35,290 bases of DNA, from assembly GCA_904419145.1 (NCBI GenBank), contig CAJFQQ010000024.1, positions 1 to 35,290 of the forward strand. The letters run 5' to 3'. The translations under genes were made by a program, and so were the position numbers. Positions 7,118-13,500 of the stretch are shown in pieces. Position 1 is the first letter of the stretch, and each line of letters starts with the position of its first letter. Under the pieces are notes generated by a model. It was not told the origin of the DNA. It saw nothing but the letters and a program-made list of their open reading frames with translations, and ran no database searches. The DNA is from an uncultured Oscillospiraceae bacterium (GTDB lineage Bacteria > Bacillota > Clostridia > Oscillospirales > Oscillospiraceae).

Positions 7118-7160
7118 AGAAAACATGGGATTGGGATTTTCTCCCAATCCCATGTTTTCT
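7118..7160. repeat. Perfect 19-bp inverted repeat inside the tRNA unit
   Basis: AGAAAACATGGGATTGGGA (7118-7136) is followed after five bases by its exact complement (7142-7160). It lies between tRNA-His and tRNA-Gln in their common transcript. There is no T run, so it is not a standard terminator. It could be an RNA processing site or a small mobile hairpin. Confidence 0.8.
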
Positions 7161-7161
7161 A

Positions 7162-7239
7162 TGGGGTGGGTAATGGGACTCGAACCCACGACCCTCGGAA
7201 CCACAATCCGATGCTCTAACCAACTGAGCTACACCCACC
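7162..7239 (-). tRNA. tRNA-His (anticodon GTG)
   Basis: About 78 bases with encoded CCA. The anticodon loop is TTGTGGT, the T arm GGTTCGAGTCC, and an extra 5' G faces the C discriminator as in all bacterial tRNA-His. A substrate for queuosine modification, hence for QueA. Confidence 0.96.
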
Positions 7240-7261
7240 ATATTGTATATCCAATGGAAAA

Positions 7262-7338
7262 TGGCACGCCAGAAGGGACTCGAACCCCTGGCCTACTGCT
7301 TAGAAGGCAGTTGCTCTATCCAGCTGAGCTACTGGCGC
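7262..7338 (-). tRNA. tRNA-Arg (anticodon TCT)
   Basis: 77 bases with encoded CCA. Acceptor GCGCCAG pairs with CTGGCGT (G.U at the first pair), anticodon loop CTTCTAA. Reads AGA/AGG codons. Confidence 0.97.
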
Positions 7339-7341
7339 ATA

Positions 7342-7416
7342 TGGAGCGGGTAACGAGAATCGAACTCGCATCCCCAGCTTGGAAGGCTGGTGCCCTAGCC
7401 ATTGTGCTATACCCGC
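7342..7416 (-). tRNA. tRNA-Gly (anticodon TCC)
   Basis: 75 bases with encoded CCA. Acceptor GCGGGTA, anticodon loop CTTCCAA, T arm AGTTCGATTCT. First gene of the unit, three bases from tRNA-Arg. Confidence 0.97.
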
Positions 7417-7449
7417 AAGTACCTTCCGAAACGAATCGTCAGCTTTGAT

Positions 7450-7478
7450 ATATTAGCATAGAAACCAGTGTTTGTCAA
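7450..7478 (-). promoter_or_regulatory. Promoter of the five-tRNA unit
   Basis: On the minus strand TTGACA (7473-7478), 17-base spacer, TAATAT (7450-7455) preceded by TGC. A strong sigma-A promoter some 34 bases upstream of tRNA-Gly. Confidence 0.8.
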
Positions 7479-7509
7479 TCATATTTTTCCCATTTGCAAA
7501 AAACTTTTT

Positions 7510-8142
7510 TCAGGGCGGGCATTGGTCAAGAAAAAAAGAAAACAGCAGCGCACCATTTACAGTATCCCATTTGCGGCCGCCCTCCTCCAAACGCTCCGGA
7601 TGCCACTGAACCCCCCAGGCCGGCAGCGTCTGGTGGGCGACCCCTTCCACGACGCCATCTTCTGCCCACTGAACCGGCAGCAAGCCGGTCCCAAGCTGAT
7701 CCAGCGCCTGATGATGGGCTGTGTTTACCGTAAAAGCACGGCCATAAAGCTGTGCAAGGAAACTCCCCGACTGCGCTCTTACTGCGTGCAGCCCATCTCG
7801 GCCCCTGATACAACCATGGCCTTCCACATGCTGAAGGAGTGTGCCTCCCAGAGCAACATTAAGGACCTGCATACCTCGGCAGATCCCCAAAACCGCCTTT
7901 CCTTTTGCCAAAAAGCAACGGCATAGCTCCAGTTCCCTTTGATCTCTCTCCCTATCGATCTGGCAGCAATGCCGGAGTGTTTGACCATAAAAATCCGGAT
8001 GGATGTCTCCGCCTCCAGGCAGGAGCAAACCGTCACAGTCCTCCCCATCGCCAAAGCGCACCACTGCACCCGCCCGAACCAGCGCGCGTTCGTAGTTGGG
8101 AAATTGGCGTGGTCTTCCCACTAATAGGATGTGAGGCGACAT
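7510..8142 (-). CDS. Class I glutamine amidotransferase, gamma-glutamyl hydrolase (peptidase C26) type
   Basis: A cytoplasmic hydrolase of gamma-glutamyl bonds, resembling PuuD-type gamma-glutamyl-GABA hydrolases. The 210-residue protein has the 'LLLPGGGDIHPDFY' loop (residues 39-52), the nucleophile elbow LGICRGMQ (C88) and the GVQWHPER motif supplying histidine and glutamate (H181, E183), so the triad is complete. At 210 residues it is a little shorter than PuuD (about 250). The start is ATG at 8142 after AAGGAGAAAGGGC. It stands alone between tRNA units and has its own promoter. The substrate is inferred from family resemblance only; no putrescine or GABA genes are nearby. Confidence 0.88.
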   Translation of the reverse strand: MSPHILLVGRPRQFPNYERALVRAGAVVRFGDGEDCDGLLLPGGGDIHPDFYGQTLRHCCQIDRERDQRELELCRCFLAKGKAVLGICRGMQVLNVALGGTLLQHVEGHGCIRGRDGLHAVRAQSGSFLAQLYGRAFTVNTAHHQALDQLGTGLLPVQWAEDGVVEGVAHQTLPAWGVQWHPERLEEGGRKWDTVNGALLFSFFLDQCPP

Positions 8143-8173
8143 GCCCTTTCTCCTTTCAAAAGATTTCTATTTC

Positions 8174-8203
8174 ATTCTATGCAAATCCCTTGCGCTCTTG
8201 CAA
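8174..8203 (-). promoter_or_regulatory. Promoter of the glutamine amidotransferase gene
   Basis: On the minus strand TTGCAA (8198-8203), 18-base spacer, TAGAAT (8174-8179). It overlaps the divergent promoter that probably serves tRNA-Ser. Confidence 0.5.
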
Positions 8204-8218
8204 AGGTTGTGATATGAT
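8190..8218 (+). promoter_or_regulatory. Probable promoter of tRNA-Ser
   Basis: TTGCGC (8190-8195), 17-base spacer, TATGAT (8213-8218) preceded by TGA. It would start RNA about 125 bases before the tRNA. Confidence 0.45.
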
Positions 8219-8305
8219 AAGCAAGCGGTTTTCATTCATGGGATGCAATCCTTCCCTATACCATATAATATGGTGATTACCTTTTCAGCCTGATTGCACA
8301 AGATG

Positions 8306-8327
8306 ATTCTGGATTGCAATCCAGAAT
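8306..8327. promoter_or_regulatory. Perfect 22-base palindrome upstream of tRNA-Ser
   Basis: ATTCTGGATTG followed directly by its exact complement. It lies between the candidate promoter and the tRNA. It could be a protein-binding site or a hairpin in the pre-tRNA leader. Confidence 0.5.
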
Positions 8328-8351
8328 GAGCCATATTCCCGGTTTATATAT

Positions 8352-8440
8352 GGAGACGTATCGAAGTGGTCATAACGGGGCTGACTCGAAATCAGTTTGC
8401 GGGCAACCGCACGTGGGTTCGAATCCCACCGTCTCCGCCA
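8352..8440 (+). tRNA. tRNA-Ser (anticodon CGA)
   Basis: 89 bases with encoded CCA and the long variable arm of class II tRNAs (TTTGCGGGCAACCGCAC). Acceptor GGAGACG pairs with CGTCTCC, anticodon loop CTCGAAA. Reads UCG. Confidence 0.97.
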
Positions 8441-8481
8441 AAAAGGAAGACATGACCTGTTGGTCATGTCTTCCTTTTTGG
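8440..8481 (+). terminator. Terminator of tRNA-Ser
   Basis: A perfect 18-bp stem (8440-8457 with 8462-8479), loop TGTT, ending in five Ts. The stem begins at the last base of the tRNA. Confidence 0.92.
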
Positions 8482-8488
8482 GTTTCGT

Positions 8489-8715
8489 GGGCCGCTGGCC
8501 CGCTTCACCCTTCAGTGATTCAAATGCTCGGCGGAAGTGAATTCCGCCTGCGCCGAGGTTTTGCCTGCGGCAAAACGCTCGTACGGCGCATTAGCGCCGC
8601 CGGCCAGAAAGCCGATTGTGTGGTTCTCCTATACCTTTTCGAGAGTTCAAAATATCGATTTTAACCGCCCCTTCCACGTGGTCGCAAAGTCTGGCTTTGC
8701 GGCCACGCTTTTTTA
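8489..8715 (+). repeat. Intergenic element made of successive short hairpins
   Basis: At least seven inverted repeats stand almost end to end: GGGCC/GGCCC (8489-8501), GGCGGAA/TTCCGCC (8530-8548), GTTTTGCC/GGCAAAAC (8558-8576), CGGCGC/GCGCCG (8584-8599), CGGC/GCCG (8601-8614), AAAAT/ATTTT (8649-8662) and a 13-bp stem CGTGGTCGCAAAG (8677-8689 with 8695-8707) followed by six Ts. No reading frame is convincing. It could be a structured non-coding RNA ending at the last hairpin or a repeat element of the genome. Confidence 0.55.
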
Positions 8716-9001
8716 TGCCCGCGGAAGACAGCCTCCGCCCGTTCCTTTTTCCTCCTCCGCGACCCGCATCCCTGAACGTTCAGCTGCCCGGCATCCCTGT
8801 GGGCGGCATCTTCCGACATCAAAATATAGGAATATTGATTCAAACAATCCCCCCTAACTTAAAGAGGGAAGACATCTCCAAGGTGCCTTCCCTCTTTTTC
8901 TCGGGGCCCTGTGCCCAGCCGCACGCCCCCTCCTTATACTGAGAGCGCACAGGACATCTGTCCAACAGGTGCTTTTCGCTCCGGCAGGAGGTTGCCCTCC
9001 C
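8716..9001. other. Gene-free stretch with one terminator-like hairpin
   Basis: No gene is visible. AAAGAGGGAAG (8861-8871) pairs with CTTCCCTCTTT (8887-8897) and ends in Ts, so it can stop rightward transcription. The remainder is unremarkable. Confidence 0.5.
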
Positions 9002-9583
9002 TTAAAGGAGCTGATAAAAAAGGCCGTGCTGATTACAATACCACAGCAGCGTACCATGCCCTCTCCGGGGGATACGGACCTGCAGGTCCCACTCGGGATA
9101 TAATTTCTGCAGAACCAAGCTGTCCCCCGTAGCAAAGGCTACAAAAGAAATGTAATGCGTCTTTGACATCGGATGTCTGCTGGTGAGGTACCAATCCCCC
9201 TCCAGCTCCTCCACTTGCAGTTTTTCCTGTTCCCCAGCCTTGACCGGCATCAAAGGTTCCAGACTCCTGCCACAGCAAGTAACTGCTGCGGCCCCAGTGG
9301 CAAAAAGAAGGTTGCCGCATCTGGGGCATACATAATAGACCGCATGCTTCATTGTCGATCTTGCCTCCTGATCTGTCAAATCTCCAGCCAGCAGGGATTC
9401 CACTCCTACAGACAATGCCGTTGCCAACCCGGTCAGCAGAGAAACATCGGGGCATCCAGCCCCCCGCTCCCACTTGCTCACCGCCCGGTCTGATACCCCC
9501 AGCTGTTGTGCCAGCTGCCGCTGGGTCATAGACTTCTCTCGTCTGAGATGTCGGATCAGTTTTCCAATCTTGTCACAGTCCAT
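9002..9583 (-). CDS. XRE-type regulator fused to a superoxide-reductase-like domain
   Basis: 193 residues in three parts. Residues 4-60 are a Cro/C1 helix-turn-helix (MTQRQLAQQLGVSDRAVSKWERG). Residues 80-110 hold C86-x2-C89 and C103-C104, the desulforedoxin-type rubredoxin iron site. Residues 120-193 match a superoxide reductase core: HPMSKTHYI gives H137 and H143, and WYCNQHG gives C183 and H186. The usual first histidine in the E-K-H motif appears as Leu (E120, K121, L122), so one of the four equatorial histidines seems lost. This suggests a redox or iron sensor rather than an enzyme. I chose the ATG at 9583 because the longer frame runs into the promoter. Confidence 0.85.
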   Translation of the reverse strand: MDCDKIGKLIRHLRREKSMTQRQLAQQLGVSDRAVSKWERGAGCPDVSLLTGLATALSVGVESLLAGDLTDQEARSTMKHAVYYVCPRCGNLLFATGAAAVTCCGRSLEPLMPVKAGEQEKLQVEELEGDWYLTSRHPMSKTHYISFVAFATGDSLVLQKLYPEWDLQVRIPRRGHGTLLWYCNQHGLFYQLL

Positions 9584-9610
9584 AGCGTCTCTCCCTTCTG
9601 TCTCATTCCT

Positions 9611-9643
9611 CGTTATCATAACGTGTCAACGCCGGAAGCGCAA
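9611..9643 (-). promoter_or_regulatory. Promoter and likely operator of the XRE-SOR gene
   Basis: On the minus strand TTGCGC (9638-9643), 17-base spacer, TATGAT (9615-9620). The -10 lies inside the perfect palindrome CGTTATCATAACG (9611-9623), a plausible site for autoregulation by the encoded helix-turn-helix protein. Confidence 0.5.
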
Positions 9644-9708
9644 CAAACGCTCCGTAGATTTTTTAAATTCTTGAAAATTTTCATTAGAAATCTGTTTTCC
9701 TTCTGTGA

Positions 9709-9714
9709 TATAAT
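9709..9714 (+). promoter_or_regulatory. Extended -10 promoter of the first 77-residue gene
   Basis: TATAAT preceded by TGA. The -35 region is AT-rich without a good consensus, as allowed for an extended -10. Transcription would start near 9721. Confidence 0.5.
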
Positions 9715-9743
9715 TTAAAACAACTGTTAAGGAGGGCTTTGCT

Positions 9744-9977
9744 ATGAAAGAGTACGAAATTGTAAAGGAAGTATTTAATCCCTGTGCAGGCGATCAGCGT
9801 CCAGACACCTGTGAAATTATAGAAAAGGAGGTTGAAAATCCCGAAGCCTTTGTAAAAGAGCAATACCGGCAGGAATCCCATGTAGAATTCCTGGCCTCTG
9901 AAAAAGACGGCTCCCTTATTGTCGAGGTTTTGTTTGACAGCGGCAGAAAACATCGCTACACTTTCACCGAGCTGTAA
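9744..9977 (+). CDS. Small protein of unknown function, paralog 1
   Basis: Seventy-seven residues, acidic, no signal peptide or membrane segment. It starts MKEYEIVKEVFNPCAGDQ and ends VEVLFDSGRKHRYTFTEL. The gene has TAAGGAGG upstream and a promoter of its own, so I take it as real. Its closest relative here is the next gene: same length, same ends (xYEIxxExFxPCxGD; VxFDxGxKHRYxFTEL). A conserved Pro-Cys near residue 13 stands out. I do not recognise the family. It diverges from the XRE-SOR gene, which could control it. Confidence 0.75.
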   Translation: MKEYEIVKEVFNPCAGDQRPDTCEIIEKEVENPEAFVKEQYRQESHVEFLASEKDGSLIVEVLFDSGRKHRYTFTEL

Positions 9978-10092
9978 TCTCACCCGGCGTATGCGTTCCC
10001 TCCCTTCCGGACTCCTGCAGTGCTGCCGTGTTATAAAATGCAGGAATTCTGACATAATAAAGCGCAAGTATACCCATAAAAGGAGGGAAAAC

Positions 10093-10326
10093 ATGAAACG
10101 CTACGAGATTATCCAAGAAATTTTCGTTCCCTGCAACGGTGATCTGGTTCAAAACCAGCGTACCATCCAGGAACGGATGCTGGTCTCACCGGAGCGGTAT
10201 GTCCGAGGGCTCTACAAAAATGAACGCAGAGCCTCCTATCTCCATAACACCTGGGGAGGCAGCAGCGTCTACGAAGTAGTATTTGATGCCGGCGGAAAAC
10301 ATCGATATATTTTTACCGAACTGTGA
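10093..10326 (+). CDS. Small protein of unknown function, paralog 2
   Basis: Seventy-seven residues, starting MKRYEIIQEIFVPCNGD and ending YEVVFDAGGKHRYIFTEL. The two paralogs share both ends and differ in the middle, pointing to an old tandem duplication. This copy is more basic (RYVRGLYKNERRASYL). The start is fixed by AGGAGGGAAAAC. The longer frame from 9919 overlaps the end of paralog 1 and is not coding there. The 115 bases between the two genes contain no clear terminator, so they may share a transcript. Confidence 0.75.
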   Translation: MKRYEIIQEIFVPCNGDLVQNQRTIQERMLVSPERYVRGLYKNERRASYLHNTWGGSSVYEVVFDAGGKHRYIFTEL

Positions 10327-10332
10327 AAGAAA

Positions 10333-10356
10333 GGGGGCGGCCTGTAAGCCGCCCCC
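10333..10356. terminator. Bidirectional terminator
   Basis: GGGGGCGGC (10333-10341) pairs with GCCGCCCCC (10348-10356). On the minus strand it is followed by TTTCTTTC, on the plus strand by an AT-rich tail. It lies between convergent paralog 2 and corA. Confidence 0.8.
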
Positions 10357-10365
10357 TGCAATTAT

Positions 10366-11289
10366 TTACCACAGTTTTTTCTTCTTGAGCAACCAGATCG
10401 TCAGGAAAACAGTCAAACCGCTGACCAAAATCATGGCAAGGTACCCATGCTCCCAAGATAACTCCGGCATATTGTGAAAGTTCATCCCATACCAACCTAC
10501 CAGAAGAGTCAGCGGCATGAACACCGTGGTCACAATGGTCAGGACCTTCATAATCCGGTTTTGACGCAAGTCCAGTTCTGCCTGAAACAGCTCCCAAACC
10601 TGGAGGCAATGCTCCCGGAGATTCTGCGCTTCTTCCCCCAGACGGCCGATCCTTTCACGGAACAGCTGAAACAGCCGCAGATCCTCCTGGCTGAAATAGC
10701 CGTTCCCATTTTCTAAAAATTTATAGATCATATCGGCCATCTGAGCATAATAGCGCACATAAACCATCACCTTCCGGCGCACCGCCATAAGATTCTGATG
10801 GAAGGCTCCGGAGACCCCACTAAGAACCGTATTCTCCAACTTGGTAATCCGACGCTCCAATTCTGACAGCTGCTTGAGATCATCCGATGTCAAGAGTTCC
10901 CATACATCGTAAAGGAATATCCCCAGCCCAGGTTCCCGCCAGCTCTGCTCCTTGGCAATCTGCTTGAGGCAGGGACGCACGGTCCCCCCGCTGTCCTGAA
11001 ATACTACGGTATCTCCTGTAATGGCATAGCCGAACGGTTCCCGTCCCGGGATCACCATGGCCCCACACAGGCATTCTTTTCGCCGTTCCGCCTTACAGAA
11101 CCGCGCCCCCCGGACAGATGGCGGCATAACACCGGCAGGCAGCAGCTGTTCCTCCCTCATAGTCCAGACGACCGCCAGCCCGCGGTCCGGCTGGGACAGC
11201 GCCGCCGCCTCCACTGGCTGCAGCACCTGCCCGATCCGGTAACACTCCATATCCATGGCGCCGGCCGCCTGCTTTTCCTGCTCAGACAT
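10366..11289 (-). CDS. corA: CorA-like divalent cation transporter
   Basis: A 307-residue membrane protein of the CorA Mg2+/Co2+ channel family. The N-terminal two thirds form the cytoplasmic domain with a long helical region (SELERRITKLENTVLSG, then MAVRRKVMVYVRYYAQMADMIYKFLENG). Two transmembrane helices close the protein (about 251-267 and 283-301), with the signature YGMNF between them (G268-M269-N270). It ends in a basic tail, LLKKKKLW. The N-terminal domain is poorly conserved and rather Cys-rich. The gene starts 12 bases after tyrS and should be co-transcribed with it. Whether it carries Mg2+ or another ion cannot be read from sequence. Confidence 0.9.
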   Translation of the reverse strand: MSEQEKQAAGAMDMECYRIGQVLQPVEAAALSQPDRGLAVVWTMREEQLLPAGVMPPSVRGARFCKAERRKECLCGAMVIPGREPFGYAITGDTVVFQDSGGTVRPCLKQIAKEQSWREPGLGIFLYDVWELLTSDDLKQLSELERRITKLENTVLSGVSGAFHQNLMAVRRKVMVYVRYYAQMADMIYKFLENGNGYFSQEDLRLFQLFRERIGRLGEEAQNLREHCLQVWELFQAELDLRQNRIMKVLTIVTTVFMPLTLLVGWYGMNFHNMPELSWEHGYLAMILVSGLTVFLTIWLLKKKKLW

Positions 11290-11301
11290 TACCTGTTACC
11301 T

Positions 11302-12528
11302 TCACTGGAGGACCGCACGGTGGAATACCTTTTTCCCCTTGCGGATGATGACGCCCTCGCCCCGGAAGGCCTCCGCCCCCCACTTCTGGTCGATGTCCGT
11401 CACCTTCTCGTCGTTCACCACGACGCCGCCCTGCTGGATGAGGCGGCGGGCCTCGCCCCGGGAGGGCGCCAGGCCGCAGGAGACCAGCAGACTGATGGCG
11501 CCGATCTGCCCATCCTCAAAATCCTTCTCCTGGAGGGTGCTGGTAGGCATATTCTCCTTGTTTCCGCCGCCGCCAAAGAGGGCCTTGGCGGCATCCTGGG
11601 CCTTCTCGGCCTCCTCCTTGCCGTGGACCAGGGCGGTGAGCTCATAGGCCAGGATCTCCTTGGCCCGGTTGAGCTGGCTGCCCTCCCACTTGTCCATCTC
11701 GTCGATCTGCTCCAGGGGCAGGAAGGTCAGCATGCGGATGCACTTGAGAACGTCCGCGTCGTCGATGTTGCGCCAGTACTGGTAGAAGTCGTACGGGGAG
11801 GTCTTGTTGGGGTCCAGCCACACGGCGCCGGCGGCGGTCTTGCCCATCTTCTTCCCCTCGCTGTTGAGCAGAAGGGTGATGGTCATGGCGTGGGCGTCCT
11901 TCCCCAGCTTCCGGCGGATCAGCTCCGTACCGCCCAGCATGTTGCTCCACTGGTCGTTGCCGCCGAACTGCATGTTGCAGCCGTAGTGCTGGAACATGTA
12001 GTAGAAGTCGTAGGACTGCATAATCATGTAGTTGAACTCCAGGAAGCTGAGGCCCTTCTCCATGCGCTGCTTGTAGCACTCCGCCCGGAGCATGTTGTTG
12101 ACGCTGAAGCAGGCGCCCACCTCCCGGAGCAGCTCAATATAGTTGAGCTTCATCAGCCAGTCGGCGTTGTTGAGCATCAGGGCCTTGCCGTCGCTGAAGT
12201 CGATGAACCGCTCCATCTGCTTTTTGAAGCAGTCGCAGTTGTGCTGAATGGTCTCCACAGTCATCATAGAGCGCATGTCCGTCCGGCCGGAGGGGTCCCC
12301 CACCATGCCGGTGCCGCCGCCGATGAGGGCGATAGGCTTGTTGCCCGCCATCTGGAGCCGCTTCATCAGGCACAGTGCCATAAAGTGGCCCACATGGAGG
12401 CTGTCGGCGGTGGGGTCAAAGCCGATGTAGAAGGTGGCCTTGCCGTTGTTGACCATCTCCCGGATCTCCTCCTCATTGGTCACCTGGGCGATGAGCCCCC
12501 TTGCCTGCAGTTCCTCGTACACTTTCAT
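11302..12528 (-). CDS. tyrS: Tyrosyl-tRNA synthetase
   Basis: TyrS charges tRNA-Tyr. The 408-residue protein has the class I HIGH motif as HVGH (45-48), the KMSKS loop as KMGKT (227-231), the tyrosine pocket in 'QSYDFYYMFQHYGCNMQFGGNDQW' and a C-terminal S4 RNA-binding domain (about 340-408). The KMGKT form is typical of one of the two bacterial TyrS groups. The start follows AAGGAG by eight bases. The gene is the second in a leftward unit behind a T-box with a tyrosine specifier. A second, internal promoter directly upstream may give a basal supply independent of the T-box. Confidence 0.97.
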   Translation of the reverse strand: MKVYEELQARGLIAQVTNEEEIREMVNNGKATFYIGFDPTADSLHVGHFMALCLMKRLQMAGNKPIALIGGGTGMVGDPSGRTDMRSMMTVETIQHNCDCFKKQMERFIDFSDGKALMLNNADWLMKLNYIELLREVGACFSVNNMLRAECYKQRMEKGLSFLEFNYMIMQSYDFYYMFQHYGCNMQFGGNDQWSNMLGGTELIRRKLGKDAHAMTITLLLNSEGKKMGKTAAGAVWLDPNKTSPYDFYQYWRNIDDADVLKCIRMLTFLPLEQIDEMDKWEGSQLNRAKEILAYELTALVHGKEEAEKAQDAAKALFGGGGNKENMPTSTLQEKDFEDGQIGAISLLVSCGLAPSRGEARRLIQQGGVVVNDEKVTDIDQKWGAEAFRGEGVIIRKGKKVFHRAVLQ

Positions 12529-12546
12529 ATTGATTCTCCTTTATTG

Positions 12547-12576
12547 ATTATATATTGATATATTTCTATTCATCAA
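12547..12576 (-). promoter_or_regulatory. Possible internal promoter of tyrS
   Basis: On the minus strand TTGATG (12571-12576), 18-base spacer, TATAAT (12547-12552). It overlaps the stop codon of the upstream gene. The 44-base gap is strikingly AT-rich against its GC-rich surroundings. Confidence 0.45.
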
Positions 12577-13106
12577 TTTGTCCTTCTTGTGTAGACACAG
12601 TCCACCACGCCGTTTTCCCGCCGCAGAGCGGCCAGCGTCAGAGGGATCCGCTCCCTTCCCGGCCGGAACAGGGGGATCCCATCCCCCAGCAGGACCGGCA
12701 TCACCGTCAGGTGAAATTCCTCGATCTCCGGAAGGCACTGCTCCACCACGTCGGCGCCGCCGCAGACCCACACCGTTCCGGTGGTCTGCTCTCTCAGCTG
12801 CCGCAGCAGCTGTGCCGACGGCCCGCTGATGAACCGGACGCCCTCCGGGGCGTCCGCCTCCGCCTGATGGGTCAGGACATACACCCGCTTCCCCTGGTAG
12901 GGCCAGACATCCGGTGACAGCTCCCGTCGCACCTGCCGGTAGGTCCGCCCTCCCATGAGAATGGCCTCTACGGTCTCAAAAAACGCGCTGAACCCGTAAT
13001 CCCCCTGGTAGCCGGCATTCTCGCCGCCCAGCCAGTCCACACCGCCGTCGATGTCGGCAATATAGCCATCCAAGCTGATGGAAATATACAGCACGATCTT
13101 TCCCAT
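12573..13106 (-). CDS. Dihydrofolate reductase family (RibD C-terminal-like) protein
   Basis: A 177-residue cytoplasmic NADPH-dependent reductase fold. It begins MGKIVLYISISLDGYIADIDGG, the hallmark of the RibD-C/DHFR-like family, with 'AILMGGRTYRQV' near 50-61, 'VWVCGGADVVEQCL' near 112-125 (nucleotide binding) and 'HLTVMPVLLGDGIPLF'. Members often reduce unknown pterin- or flavin-like substrates, and substrate assignment is not possible here. The start is ATG at 13106 after GAGGAG; the frame continues six codons upstream without support. It sits between a tyrosine T-box and tyrS, so its expression should respond to uncharged tRNA-Tyr, for which I see no functional reason. Confidence 0.88.
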   Translation of the reverse strand: MGKIVLYISISLDGYIADIDGGVDWLGGENAGYQGDYGFSAFFETVEAILMGGRTYRQVRRELSPDVWPYQGKRVYVLTHQAEADAPEGVRFISGPSAQLLRQLREQTTGTVWVCGGADVVEQCLPEIEEFHLTVMPVLLGDGIPLFRPGRERIPLTLAALRRENGVVDCVYTRRTN

Positions 13107-13182
13107 TCCTTCTCCTCTTTCCAAACTGATCCCTTATCCTATCCTTCCCGGAAACAGCCGAAACGACATGTTGAAACGCAAC

Positions 13183-13450
13183 AAAAAACGCCCCTGTCCG
13201 ATTCGGACAGAGGGCGTTGACAACGCGGTACCACCTCTGGTTCGCCGTCCCCTTACAGGGAGGGCCTCACGAAGTCCCATGCAGGACCTCCGCGCGTTAT
13301 CGGGCGCACCCGGCGGAGCCTACTGGGACATCGGGTCCGTTGGGTCCGCTGCTCCGGGATGTATTCCCGCCGCCGCCCTCTCCCCTTTCCACCAGCCAGG
13401 GGCTCTCTTGCCAGGGCCTTGCGGCGCTACTCCTTCCCATCATCGCGTCA
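13183..13450 (-). promoter_or_regulatory. Tyrosine T-box riboswitch
   Basis: The leader RNA contains the conserved T-box core GGTGGTACCGCG (plus-strand 13223-13235) followed by a strong terminator (14-bp stem with one bulge, 13187-13218, then six Ts). Stem I carries an AGTA loop-E element and, on the 3' side of the specifier loop, GGAATACATCC, giving the specifier codon UAC (Tyr) at 13361-13363 followed by A. Uncharged tRNA-Tyr should stabilise the antiterminator and open transcription. The specifier agrees with tyrS, the second gene downstream. Confidence 0.93.
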
Positions 13451-13456
13451 CGTGGC

Positions 13457-13485
13457 ATTATACCGGGAATCGCACCCTTTGTCAA
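13457..13485 (-). promoter_or_regulatory. Perfect sigma-A promoter of the T-box unit
   Basis: On the minus strand TTGACA (13480-13485), exactly 17 bases, TATAAT (13457-13462). Transcription starts near 13450, defining the T-box leader. Confidence 0.92.
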
Positions 13486-13500
13486 TGGGGAATCTGCTTT

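Noticed and set aside
6986-7448. Rightward frames across the tRNA cluster (containing phrases such as 'GLEPTT' and 'RIELAS')
   Set aside because: These are the well-known false translations of tRNA genes on the opposite strand.
8314-8857. Rightward frames through tRNA-Ser and the hairpin region
   Set aside because: They begin in or near the tRNA and run through hairpins; no ribosome site and no recognisable protein.
11320-12558. 412-codon rightward frame
   Set aside because: Antisense to tyrS; Leu/Val/His/Gly-rich without domains.
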